In this document: positions 1 to 6,949 of the stretch, one piece after another | How the letters are laid out: the number at the start of each line of letters is the position of its first letter | Position numbering within the stretch: the stretch's first letter is position 1 | Assembly: GCA_021767525.1 (NCBI GenBank) | Contig: JAASTF010000076.1 | Span: 1 to 11,475 of the forward strand | DNA length: 11,475 nt | Source of the DNA: Paracoccaceae bacterium | Lineage (GTDB): Bacteria > Pseudomonadota > Alphaproteobacteria > Rhodobacterales > Rhodobacteraceae | Direction of reading: 5' to 3' | Translations under genes and position numbers: made by a program | The notes under the pieces: model-generated | Seen by the model: the letters and a program-made list of their open reading frames with translations, nothing else | Told to the model about the DNA's origin: nothing | Database searches by the model: none

Positions 1-384
1 CAGCTCCGGGGCCTCGGCCTGCGGCGGCCTGGGCAGCGGCAGGGGCGCGGCGCTGTCCATGCTGGGCGCGGCGCCCGGGCGGTCGGGCATGGCTGGGGCC
101 ATCGTCGCGGTGGCAGGCCGCTGCGCGGCGGGCGTGGCCATAGGCGCGGCGGGCGCATCTTGCCGCGGCGCGGACAGGGCCGCGGGGTCGGCCTGCACCG
201 TGGGCGGCGTCGTCCAGCGCGCGACCAGCTGGCCCATATCGGCGGGCATGGCGGCCAACGTCACATGTGCCGAACCCGCCTGCCCTCCAGCGCCGCCACC
301 CACGCCCTCGGGCTGGGTCAGCACCAGAACATGCGCACCGACCGACAGGGCCAGGAAGGCCGCATATTCCACCACGCCCCTCAT
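1..384 (-). CDS. tonB: TonB energy-transduction protein, N-terminal part (runs off left edge)
   Basis: This is probably the TonB protein that carries energy from the ExbB/ExbD motor across the periplasm to the outer-membrane receptor. 128 codons are visible, with no stop before the window edge. An N-terminal hydrophobic helix (about residues 7-23) contains S14-x3-H18 (SVGAH), matching the conserved Ser-x3-His of TonB transmembrane helices that contacts ExbB. After it comes a long low-complexity Ala/Pro-rich stretch, typical of the periplasm-spanning TonB linker. The C-terminal receptor-binding domain would lie outside the window, so the assignment rests on the helix, the linker and the position next to exbB-exbD-exbD. 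The ATG overlaps the stop of the preceding exbD as ATGA (384-381), implying translational coupling. It is the last visible gene of the btuB operon, so it probably serves BtuB specifically. Confidence 0.8.
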   Translation of the reverse strand, partial: MRGVVEYAAFLALSVGAHVLVLTQPEGVGGGAGGQAGSAHVTLAAMPADMGQLVARWTTPPTVQADPAALSAPRQDAPAAPMATPAAQRPATATMAPAMPDRPGAAPSMDSAAPLPLPRPPQAEAPEL

Positions 385-758
385 GGCTGCACCGCCAGTT
401 CCACGTCGCGCAGGCCCAGCCCCGCCAGCCGTTGCATCAGCCGGGCCAGATCGGCCCCCGGCAGGGCGCGGTCTGCGCGCAGGGTCAGGGCGGTGTCGGG
501 CGCTAGTGCGGCCAGCGCGGCCCAAGCCGCATCGCCCGTCTGCCCGTTCAGCGCCGGCGTGCCATCGGCGGCGACATAAAGCACCGCATTGCCCACCGGC
601 TCGTCCTGCGCGGCGCTTTGCGGCAGCGTCAGATCGAAGGGATCGGGCGGGGCGATCTGCGCGGTCATCAGGAAAAAGATCAGCAGCAGAAACACCACGT
701 TGATCATCGGCACGATGCTTTCGCGCGGTTGGCGGCGGGTGGGGGCGGGAAAGCGCAT
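381..758 (-). CDS. exbD: ExbD-family biopolymer transport protein, Asn variant of the proton-path Asp
   Basis: This is the second ExbD of the operon, part of the inner-membrane ExbB-ExbD proton motor that powers TonB. It has 125 residues: a basic N-terminus, one transmembrane helix (about 15-36) and a small periplasmic domain. The helix reads VPMINVVFLLLIFF, and residue 20 is Asn (codon AAC). The family's essential proton-carrying Asp (D25 in E. coli ExbD) belongs at this position. The neighbouring ExbD keeps Asp at the same residue number. The ATG at 758 is chosen because GGAG at 770-767 sits 8 nt upstream. A TTG at 761 is an in-frame alternative adding one residue. It starts 5 nt after the stop of the first exbD and its stop overlaps the tonB start. 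It may work as the passive subunit of an ExbD heterodimer. That function is inferred; the substitution is seen directly. Confidence 0.88.
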   Translation of the reverse strand: MRFPAPTRRQPRESIVPMINVVFLLLIFFLMTAQIAPPDPFDLTLPQSAAQDEPVGNAVLYVAADGTPALNGQTGDAAWAALAALAPDTALTLRADRALPGADLARLMQRLAGLGLRDVELAVQP

Positions 759-763
759 CAAGT

Positions 764-1144
764 TTACTCCACCACCGTCAGCCGGGTCAGCCCGGCGTCG
801 CGCAGGGCCTGCGCCACGTCGATCAGGCGCTGCACATCAGCCCCGTCCACGGGGCGCAGCACCACCATGTCGTCCGGCCCCTGCATCAGCGGCGCCAGCG
901 CATCGGCCAGGCCATCCGCCGTCACCGGCTGCCCGTTCAGGCGCAGGCCCTCGGGCGCGATGTCGACCAGCCGCGGCGGCCCCTGATAGGTCGCATCGCC
1001 CCCCACGGCCAGGTCCAGCGGCAGCGCCGCGTCGACGCCGAACCGAGAGGCCAGCATGAAGAAGATCAGCAGCAAAAACACCACGTCGATCATGGGCGTC
1101 AGGCTGGGGCGGCGTCGCTGCCGGGGCTGCGCAAAGGAGAACAT
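764..1144 (-). CDS. exbD: ExbD-family biopolymer transport protein, canonical Asp
   Basis: First of two tandem ExbD subunits, 126 residues. It has a short Arg-rich cytoplasmic N-terminus (RQRRR at 8-12), one transmembrane helix (about 15-37, LTPMIDVVFLLLIFF) and a periplasmic C-terminal domain. Asp20 in the helix is the conserved proton-translocating acid of the ExbD/TolR/MotB-like family. ExbD forms a dimer inside an ExbB pentamer and couples proton flow to TonB movement. The ATG at 1144 shares one base with the exbB stop (TGATG). The frame stays open farther upstream to 1303, but that part is exbB read in another frame. The second exbD follows immediately, so the two are probably made in similar amounts. 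Confidence 0.92.
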   Translation of the reverse strand: MFSFAQPRQRRRPSLTPMIDVVFLLLIFFMLASRFGVDAALPLDLAVGGDATYQGPPRLVDIAPEGLRLNGQPVTADGLADALAPLMQGPDDMVVLRPVDGADVQRLIDVAQALRDAGLTRLTVVE

Positions 1145-1758
1145 CAGCCGCGCCCCTGCCCGCCCGCGGCCGTCATCATGCGCGTGGCCATGTCTTCCAT
1201 ATCGGCCTGCACCCGCTCGGCCACGCCTTCGAAGGCGGACAAAGCCACAGCCGCGGGGATCGCCACCGCCATGCCTGCCGCTGTCGTCAACAGCGCCTCC
1301 CATATCCCGCCGGCCAGAACCGAGGGGTCGGCGCGCGCGCCGCTGTCTTGCAGGGCCTGGAACGCCTCGATCATGCCCAGAACGGTGCCCAGAAGGCCCA
1401 CCAAGGGCGCGATCGTCACGATCAGTTCCAGCGGGCGCAAACCGCTGCGCAGCGGGCCCAGTTCGCGCATCGCCAGGCGCGTGATCTCATCGCGTTGCGC
1501 GGGCGCGGGCAGCGGCCCGGCCAGCACGGCCTGCACGCGCGAGGCAAAGCGCAGGCGCAGGTTGCGGCTGTCGGGGGCGGGATGGCCGGTGCCGGCCACC
1601 AGCGCCTCGGCCCGTGCGGGCGCCCAGGCCCCGGCAAGCGCCAGGCGCCACAGTTTCCATGCGATCAGCGCCACGGTCAGCACCGACAGCGCGGCGATCA
1701 CCCACAATGCGGGGCCGCCGCGTTCCAACAGCGCCTGAAGGCCGTTCGTTCCCGTCAT
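1144..1758 (-). CDS. exbB: ExbB/MotA/TolQ-family proton channel protein
   Basis: A 204-residue inner-membrane protein forming the channel component of the TonB motor. Three transmembrane segments are visible (about 17-37, 111-133 and 154-176) with a cytoplasmic stretch between the first two, which is the ExbB/TolQ layout. The family signature is clear in segment 2 (APLVGLLGTVLGMIEAF, 118-134) and segment 3 (EALLTTAAGMAVAIPAAVA, 154-172), including the polar Thr residues lining the proton path. The ATG at 1758 overlaps the cbiZ stop as ATGA, with a G-rich run just upstream as ribosome binding site. TolQ is the main alternative, but the adjacent exbD pair, tonB and btuB genes favour ExbB. Its place in the riboswitch-led operon suggests B12 control of a motor dedicated to cobalamin uptake. 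Confidence 0.93.
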   Translation of the reverse strand: MTGTNGLQALLERGGPALWVIAALSVLTVALIAWKLWRLALAGAWAPARAEALVAGTGHPAPDSRNLRLRFASRVQAVLAGPLPAPAQRDEITRLAMRELGPLRSGLRPLELIVTIAPLVGLLGTVLGMIEAFQALQDSGARADPSVLAGGIWEALLTTAAGMAVAIPAAVALSAFEGVAERVQADMEDMATRMMTAAGGQGRG

Positions 1759-2405
1759 GCCGCCCCCCGTCTGACGTGCTTCATCCAATAGGCGCCGCCC
1801 TGGCGCACGGCGTCGTATACCGCGCGGCCTGCCGCCACGCCAATGCCCGTGTGCATCCCGGCAAACGCGGCCTGCCCCACCGGCGCGGCCACGGCGATGC
1901 AATCGGTGCCGGTGCCGGTGGCCAGCCCCGTGGGCAATGCGTGGCCCAGCTCGGTCACGGCGACGGTGCGGGCCTGTGCCACGATGCCCAACAGCTCGAT
2001 CAGCGCGGATTGGGTCAGGCCGGTGTCGATGCGCAGCGCGATGTTGATGGTGCCGAAACTGGCCGGGTCATAGGCCATCCGCGTGCCGATCCTTTCGGCA
2101 TTGGACAGGCCCACGGTGGCGACCGCAGTGGCGGTGATGCCGTCCTGCGTGGCCCGGGCCTGCTCGAACGCGCGGACATCGCGCGAGGTCAGGAAACAGG
2201 GCGCGTCGCTGGCCGCGCGCGCGGCCAGCTCGCCAGTCAGCCAGTCATGCACATCCAGATCGGGGCCCAGATCGGCATTGCGCACCTCGCGCCACAGGAT
2301 GCGGCGGGCGGTGACGAAACCGGGACGGTTCAGCACGTGGCTCAGCACCTGCATCTCGGCGCCCAGGTCGAACTCCAGCCAGGGGCGGGTCAGCGTGACA
2401 CTCAT
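1755..2405 (-). CDS. cbiZ: Adenosylcobinamide amidohydrolase CbiZ
   Basis: CbiZ cleaves the aminopropanol arm of adenosylcobinamide to give adenosylcobyric acid, which re-enters cobalamin synthesis. The Rhodobacter sphaeroides enzyme is also known to cut pseudocobalamin, allowing cobamide remodelling. The 216-residue protein has no signal peptide or membrane segment, so it should be cytoplasmic. Recognisable family blocks are TVGLSNAERIG (98-108), FGTINIALRID (117-127), and LATGTGTDCIAVA (161-173) followed by the Gly-rich GIGVAAGRAVYDAV (187-200). The ATG at 2405 overlaps the btuD stop as ATGA; the longer open frame to 2564 is btuD out of frame. Its place directly after the ABC importer genes fits immediate processing of imported incomplete or foreign corrinoids. 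I recognised the family from these blocks, not by alignment. Confidence 0.87.
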   Translation of the reverse strand: MSVTLTRPWLEFDLGAEMQVLSHVLNRPGFVTARRILWREVRNADLGPDLDVHDWLTGELAARAASDAPCFLTSRDVRAFEQARATQDGITATAVATVGLSNAERIGTRMAYDPASFGTINIALRIDTGLTQSALIELLGIVAQARTVAVTELGHALPTGLATGTGTDCIAVAAPVGQAAFAGMHTGIGVAAGRAVYDAVRQGGAYWMKHVRRGAA

Positions 2406-3154
2406 TCCAGCACCTCGAGCGGTTGAAAGACGCGGCCCTGATCGGTGTCGGCGCTGTAGGCGGTGATGCCGAAAGCGGCGGCAACCAGATCGGGCGTCAG
2501 CACCTGATCGGGCGCGCCATCGGCCATCACCCGCCCCTGCCCCAGCAGCACCAGGCGCGAGCAATACCGCGCCGCCAGCCCCAGATCGTGCAGCGACACC
2601 AGAACGGCACGGCCCGCCTGCGCCATCTGGGCAAAGGTCTGCATGGTCTGGATCTGATGCGCCGGGTCCAACCCCGCAACAGGTTCATCGGCCAGCAAAA
2701 GCGGCGTGTCCTGCGCCAGCGCGCGGGCGATCAGAACGCGGGCCTGCTCGCCCCCAGACAGGCGCGTGGCGGTGCGGTGGCGCATGTCCGACAGGCCCAT
2801 CCATTCCAGCGCGCGGTCGGTGGCGGCGCGGTCCGTATCGGTCAGCTGCCGCGCGCGGTGCGGCGTACGGCCCAGCGTCACCAGCGCCTCGACCGTGACG
2901 GGCCAGGCGATCTCGCGCGACTGCGGCATCCAGGCGACCGCGCGGGCGCGCGCCCGCGCCTCCATCGCCGCAAGGCTACTGCTGCCCTGATGCTCCAGCA
3001 GGCCAAGCGCCGCGCGCATCAGCGTGGTCTTGCCCGCGCCGTTGGGGCCGATCAGCCCCACCAGCTCGCCCGGCTGAATGTCAAGCGACACGCCGGAAAA
3101 CACCCGGCGGTCGCGCAGGGTGACGGAAAGATCGCGTAGGGCCAGCAGCGTCAT
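2402..3154 (-). CDS. btuD: Cobalamin ABC transporter ATP-binding protein BtuD
   Basis: ATPase subunit that drives corrinoid import through BtuC. All ABC ATPase elements are present in 250 residues: Walker A GPNGAGKTT (36-44), Q-loop around MPQ (76-78), signature LSGGE (132-136), Walker B LLLADEP (152-158), D-loop AGLD (160-163) and switch His189 (SLHD). The sequence is of the FecE/BtuD/HmuV group of iron-siderophore, haem and B12 importers. Substrate is assigned from context: cobalamin riboswitch, btuB and cbiZ in the same operon. The ATG at 3154 overlaps the permease stop as ATGA, and the stop overlaps the cbiZ start in the same way. It is a peripheral protein on the cytoplasmic face of the inner membrane. 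Confidence 0.92.
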   Translation of the reverse strand: MTLLALRDLSVTLRDRRVFSGVSLDIQPGELVGLIGPNGAGKTTLMRAALGLLEHQGSSSLAAMEARARARAVAWMPQSREIAWPVTVEALVTLGRTPHRARQLTDTDRAATDRALEWMGLSDMRHRTATRLSGGEQARVLIARALAQDTPLLLADEPVAGLDPAHQIQTMQTFAQMAQAGRAVLVSLHDLGLAARYCSRLVLLGQGRVMADGAPDQVLTPDLVAAAFGITAYSADTDQGRVFQPLEVLE

Positions 3155-4134
3155 GCCATTTCCCTTCGCGTCTTGTAGATCAGGTGCAGGAACAGCGGCG
3201 CGCCGACAAGCGCGGTCAGCACGCCCAGCTTCAGATCCCGCTCGGGCAGGATCAGGCGCACGGCCAAGTCGGCGGCCAGCAGCATCGCCGCCCCACCCAA
3301 CGCGCTGGCCGGCAACAGGCGCGAGGGCTGCGCGCCCACCAGCGGGCGCAGCAGGTGTGGCACCACCAGCCCGACGAAACCGATGGCGCCCGCCACCGCT
3401 GTGCCCGCGCCGACCACGCAGGCGGTGCCAAGGATCAGCAGCAGCCGCAGGCGGGCCAGGTCGATGCCCATCGCCTGCGCGGCGTCCTCGCCCAGGGTCA
3501 GCGCATCAAGGCCCCGGCCCAGGCCCGCCAGCAGCAGCCAGCCCAGCAGGGTGAACGGCAGCGCCAGCCACAGATGCGTCATCGAGCGGTCGGCAAGCGA
3601 GCCCATCATCCAGAACACGATCTCGTTCACGGCAAAGGGGTTTTGCGACAGGTTCAGCGCCAGCTGTGTCAGCGCCCCGGCCATTGCCGAAATGGCGATG
3701 CCCGCCAGGATCAGGACCAGCGCCCCGCCACGCGGGCCGGCCAGCGCCAGAACCAGCAGAACCCCGCCCAGCGCGCCCGCCAGCGCCGCCAGGGGCAACG
3801 CCAGGGCAAAGGCCGCCGAAAGCCCCGTCTGGATTGCCAGAACCGCACCCAGCGCGGCCGAGCCCGACACGCCGATCAGCCCCGGCTCGGCCAGCGGGTT
3901 GCGCAGGTATCCTTGCATCGCCGCGCCTGCCAATCCCAGACTGGCCCCGATCATCGCGGCCAGCAGCGCGCGGGGCAGACGGATTTCACGCATCACCATC
4001 GCCACCGGCCCCTCGCCGCCACCGAACAGGCCCGCCAGGCTGTCAAGCGGCGCCAGGCTGGCCGGCCCCACCAGCAGCGAGGCCACGAACAGCGCCGCCA
4101 CCAGCAGCGCAAGGGGGGCCAGAACGCGCGTCAT
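3151..4134 (-). CDS. btuC: Cobalamin ABC transporter permease BtuC (FecCD family)
   Basis: Inner-membrane permease of the vitamin B12 importer, 327 residues and almost entirely hydrophobic, consistent with the roughly ten transmembrane helices of FecCD/BtuC proteins. The N-terminal family signature is present: IRLPRALLAAMIGASLGLAG (51-70), then MQGYLRNPLAEPGLIGVSGSA (73-93). A second family block near the C-terminus reads GAIGFVGLVVPHLLRPLVG. The homodimer should pair with two BtuD subunits and receive substrate from BtuF. The ATG at 4134 overlaps the btuF stop as ATGA. Siderophore or haem permeases are close relatives, so the B12 assignment depends on the riboswitch, btuB and cbiZ context. 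Confidence 0.92.
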   Translation of the reverse strand: MTRVLAPLALLVAALFVASLLVGPASLAPLDSLAGLFGGGEGPVAMVMREIRLPRALLAAMIGASLGLAGAAMQGYLRNPLAEPGLIGVSGSAALGAVLAIQTGLSAAFALALPLAALAGALGGVLLVLALAGPRGGALVLILAGIAISAMAGALTQLALNLSQNPFAVNEIVFWMMGSLADRSMTHLWLALPFTLLGWLLLAGLGRGLDALTLGEDAAQAMGIDLARLRLLLILGTACVVGAGTAVAGAIGFVGLVVPHLLRPLVGAQPSRLLPASALGGAAMLLAADLAVRLILPERDLKLGVLTALVGAPLFLHLIYKTRREMA

Positions 4135-4982
4135 TGGCCGGCCTCGACCTTGCGGCGCAACCGGGCCATTTCGCTCACGGCGCGCAGCACGTGCGGTGTG
4201 CCGCAGACCCAGTCGCGGTCGGTCACGGTGCCCGCGACACGGCCCCGTTTCAGGGCGGAAACGACCGGGTGATCCATCACCGCCTCGGACCGGCTGGCGC
4301 CGGGATAGGGCCGGCCCGTTATCACCACGTCCGGCGCGGCCATCGCCAACAGCTCCAGCGGCAGGGCGCCGATGGCGCCATATCCCATTTCGGAGGCGAT
4401 ATTCCGAAACCCGGCCGCGACAAGGATCTGACCGGCCAGCGACGCATCGCCCGAGGTATAGCCGTTGGCGTAATAGAGCGCCGCGCGCGGCCCGGGCGTG
4501 TCTGCGCGCAGGGTGGCCAGATCGGCGGTGAAGGCGTCGATCATCGCCTGTGCGCGGGCCTCTTGCCCCAGCAAGGCCCCCATGCGGGCCAGCCGCGCGG
4601 GGATGTCCGACAGGTCATAGACGGGGGCGAATTCCTCGACGCGCAGGCCAAGGCGGCGCAGCATGTCGACTGTGGCGCGGTCGGTGAACTGGCCGGCCAC
4701 CACCAGGTCTGGCGCCAGCAAATACACCTCTTCGGCGCGACCATGCGTGACAGGCAGATCGGCGGCGTGGTCGGCCATGGCCGAGCTGCGCGGATTGGCG
4801 GCCAAAGGCGTCACCGCCGCCAGTTGGCCCGGTTCTGCCAGCAGCATGGCCAGCTGATCGGTGCACAGGTTCAGCGACACGACCTTGCGCGGCGCATCGC
4901 CGGGCCAGCCCGTCCCGGCCTGCGCCACCGCGCCGCCGAACAACAGCGCGGCCAGCAGCGATATGACCCTAGAAAGACGCAC
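4131..4982 (-). CDS. btuF: Periplasmic cobalamin-binding protein BtuF
   Basis: Periplasmic substrate-binding protein handing corrinoids from BtuB to BtuCD. From a GTG start at 4982 it has 283 residues, beginning with a signal peptide (basic n-region with Arg2 and Arg5, hydrophobic core, and AVAQA before a probable cut near residue 22). The mature part has the two-lobed helical-backbone pattern of class III binding proteins, opening with RKVVSLNLCTDQLA. Each lobe has a Glu in the usual BtuC-docking context (EEVYLLAPDLV and LELLAMAAPDVV). The GTG overlaps the last 14 nt of btuB in another frame. The frame stays open to 5096, but that extension is btuB sequence and would bury the signal peptide. 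No strong Shine-Dalgarno precedes the GTG, so coupling to btuB translation is likely. Confidence 0.88.
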   Translation of the reverse strand: MRLSRVISLLAALLFGGAVAQAGTGWPGDAPRKVVSLNLCTDQLAMLLAEPGQLAAVTPLAANPRSSAMADHAADLPVTHGRAEEVYLLAPDLVVAGQFTDRATVDMLRRLGLRVEEFAPVYDLSDIPARLARMGALLGQEARAQAMIDAFTADLATLRADTPGPRAALYYANGYTSGDASLAGQILVAAGFRNIASEMGYGAIGALPLELLAMAAPDVVITGRPYPGASRSEAVMDHPVVSALKRGRVAGTVTDRDWVCGTPHVLRAVSEMARLRRKVEAGQ

Positions 4983-6819
4983 GGAGCCCGAAATACGCGG
5001 CGCGGTCCGATGTACCGTAGCCCGCGATCGTCTGGTATTCCCGGTCAAACAGGTTGTCGACGCGCAGATAGGCCTCGACCCCGTCGCTGACATCATAGGC
5101 GGCGGCCATGTTGACCACCACGTAATCGCTGACGCCGGGCACGTCGGCGGCGGCGATCATGTCCAGCCCCAGGTCCAGCCGGTCGGTCGCCTGCCAATCC
5201 AGCCCCAGCGCCAGCTTGTGACGCGGCACGCCAACCGCCCAGCCCGACGAGTCGAGCGTGGCGGTCAGCGAGGTGTCGATATACGTGTAAGCCCCGGCAA
5301 GCCGCAGCCGGTCATTGATATCCCATTCGCCGGCCAGCTCGATCCCGCTGCGCCGGGCCGAACCGCTGCGCTGGACATAGGTGCCCGAGGTAAAGCTGTA
5401 ATCCAGCAGGTCTTTCGCTTCGAGATGGAACAGCGTTGCCGATACGCGGCCGGCGGACAGCTCTTGCTCGACGCCAAGATCAAAGCTTTTCGATGTCTCG
5501 ACGCCCAGTGTCGGATCGCCCACCAGCACGGTGGCGGGCGGTGTCACAAAGGTGTCGACATAAAAGCCGTAAAGCTCGTAATTCGATGGCGCGCGATAGC
5601 CGGTTCCGGCCGACCAGCGCAGCGTCGTCGCATCGCTTATGCGGTGCGCGCCGTTCAGCCGGCCCGCCCATTGCCCACCGAACGCGGAATGATCGTCGAA
5701 GCGCAGGCTGGCGGTGATGTCGTTATCGGCATCGATCGCATAGACCGCCTGGGCGAAGGCGCTGTCCACATCGGTGCTGCGCGATTGGTAGGTGTCGACA
5801 TAGATTTCTTTCTTGTGCTCCAGCCCGGCGACCACCTCGACCGATTGGCCCAGGCTGAACGCCGCCTCGATCCGCGCGGTGTCGCGCTGCCCCTCATACG
5901 GCAGAACGAAACCGCTGTAATCGATCTCGCGGTCGATATCGAAACGGCTGAGCGTTCCGGTCAGTTGCACCGCGCCGATATCCTGGATGACGCTCAGGCG
6001 CAGGCCGCGCTTGGTGGTGCGGTTCACGTTGGCCGAGTCGAAGAACGTGCCGCTGAAATTGTCGTCGAACTCGCCCTCGGCATCCGACACGAAGCCCGCG
6101 ATTTCCAGCGTTGTCGTCTCGCCCAGATCGTGGCTGGCAAAGAAATTCAGGCGGGTTTCTTCGTACCCGTCCGCCTCGGCGCCGGGGCGGCCGTTTTCGT
6201 CCCAGGCCGAAAAGCCGTCGGTCTTGAAATGGCCCAGGCCAAAGCTCAGCTCGCCACGCTCGGAGGCCATCGACAGATCGACCGAGGCCTGGCGCGTGCC
6301 GTAGCTGCCAAATTCCAGCTGGGTGTCGACCTGCGTGCCAAGCCCGCTGGCGCGTTTGCCCTGCATCAGGATCGCGCCGCCCACCGCCTGGCTGCCGAAA
6401 AGCGCCGATTGCGAGCCGCGTAACACGTCGATGCGGCCCACGGCGCCGGTGGTCAGCCCGCCGAAATCAAACGCCACCTGCGTGCCCGAGGGGTCGGCCA
6501 CGTCGATCCCTTCATAGCGCACGGCGATGTTGTTCTGGTTCACGCCGCGGATGGTGACGGTGGCCTGGGTGCCGACGGGGCCGTTGCGCGACGCGCTGAC
6601 GCCGGGCAGGCCGTTCAGCTCGTCCGCGACGGGGGTTTCGCCGTTGGCTTGCAGGTCTTCGGTGTCAAGCACGGTCACGGCGGTGCCGGTGCGGTCGGCC
6701 TCGATCCCGCCCAGGTTCGAGAAAACCGTGATCTCGTCCAGATCAAAGGCCTCCTGCGCCAGGGCCTGGCCTGCGCCAAGGGCCACGACGGCAACGGATG
6801 CCAGCAGCTTGTACTTCAT
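4969..6819 (-). CDS. btuB: TonB-dependent vitamin B12 outer-membrane receptor BtuB
   Basis: A 616-residue gated beta-barrel that imports cobalamin across the outer membrane using TonB energy. A signal peptide (1-21, ending ALA) is followed by a TonB-box-like segment DEITVFS (28-34). The plug domain (about 40-155) has blocks such as TVTIRGVNQNNIAV (88-101) and IDVLRGSQSALFGSQAVGGAI (130-150). The rest is a 22-strand-type barrel ending in the terminal Phe (YFGLRASF) needed for outer-membrane assembly. Length matches E. coli BtuB (about 600). The ATG at 6819 has a strong ribosome site, GAGGAAGGA at 6836-6828. Identity as a B12 receptor is supported by the riboswitch in its leader and by the btuFCD and cbiZ genes behind it. 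It is the first gene of the operon. Confidence 0.94.
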   Translation of the reverse strand: MKYKLLASVAVVALGAGQALAQEAFDLDEITVFSNLGGIEADRTGTAVTVLDTEDLQANGETPVADELNGLPGVSASRNGPVGTQATVTIRGVNQNNIAVRYEGIDVADPSGTQVAFDFGGLTTGAVGRIDVLRGSQSALFGSQAVGGAILMQGKRASGLGTQVDTQLEFGSYGTRQASVDLSMASERGELSFGLGHFKTDGFSAWDENGRPGAEADGYEETRLNFFASHDLGETTTLEIAGFVSDAEGEFDDNFSGTFFDSANVNRTTKRGLRLSVIQDIGAVQLTGTLSRFDIDREIDYSGFVLPYEGQRDTARIEAAFSLGQSVEVVAGLEHKKEIYVDTYQSRSTDVDSAFAQAVYAIDADNDITASLRFDDHSAFGGQWAGRLNGAHRISDATTLRWSAGTGYRAPSNYELYGFYVDTFVTPPATVLVGDPTLGVETSKSFDLGVEQELSAGRVSATLFHLEAKDLLDYSFTSGTYVQRSGSARRSGIELAGEWDINDRLRLAGAYTYIDTSLTATLDSSGWAVGVPRHKLALGLDWQATDRLDLGLDMIAAADVPGVSDYVVVNMAAAYDVSDGVEAYLRVDNLFDREYQTIAGYGTSDRAAYFGLRASF

Positions 6820-6825
6820 TCTTCT

Positions 6826-6883
6826 TGTCCTTCCTCGGGCGTATCAACGCCAGCGAAACGCGATAAGGTCATGCGGAAGGACA
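6826..6883 (-). promoter_or_regulatory. Predicted ribosome-site-sequestering helix in the btuB leader
   Basis: In the minus-strand RNA sense, TGTCCTTCC (6883-6875) is a perfect 9-nt complement of GGAAGGACA (6834-6826). The latter contains the Shine-Dalgarno of btuB. The arms are separated by 40 nt. Pairing would hide the ribosome site, so this is a good candidate for the expression platform of the cobalamin riboswitch acting on translation. Complementarity is seen directly; the switching is inferred. Confidence 0.55.
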
Positions 6884-6915
6884 GGCGCCCCCCGTGACGG
6901 TGAAAAGTGCCACCA

Positions 6916-6932
6916 CAACGGAAGGTCCGTTG
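6916..6932 (-). promoter_or_regulatory. Leader hairpin between riboswitch aptamer and btuB
   Basis: A perfect 7-bp stem, CAACGGA/TCCGTTG with loop CCT in the RNA sense, lies 18 nt 3' of the aptamer P1 region. It contains a CCTTCC (6925-6920) which, if the hairpin opened, could also pair with the btuB ribosome site. No T-tract follows, so it is not a simple terminator. It may be part of the expression platform. Confidence 0.4.
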
Positions 6933-6949
6933 CCCATGACGCGCCCCGC

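Noticed and set aside
1..384. The Ala/Pro-rich left-edge frame as a random low-complexity shadow
   Set aside because: Rejected in favour of TonB because of the N-terminal helix with Ser-x3-His, the ATGA junction with exbD and the exbB-exbD-exbD order.
1145..1303. Upstream extension of the first exbD frame to 1303
   Set aside because: The extension is exbB in another frame with Arg/Gly-rich sequence. The ATG at 1144 gives the normal ExbD length and a TGATG junction. The same reasoning removes extensions of exbB to 1902, cbiZ to 2564 and btuF to 5096.
3184..6423. Several long plus-strand open frames across btuC, btuF and btuB
   Set aside because: Translations are dominated by Arg, Gln, Ala and Pro with no motifs, and they lie opposite genes with clear domains.
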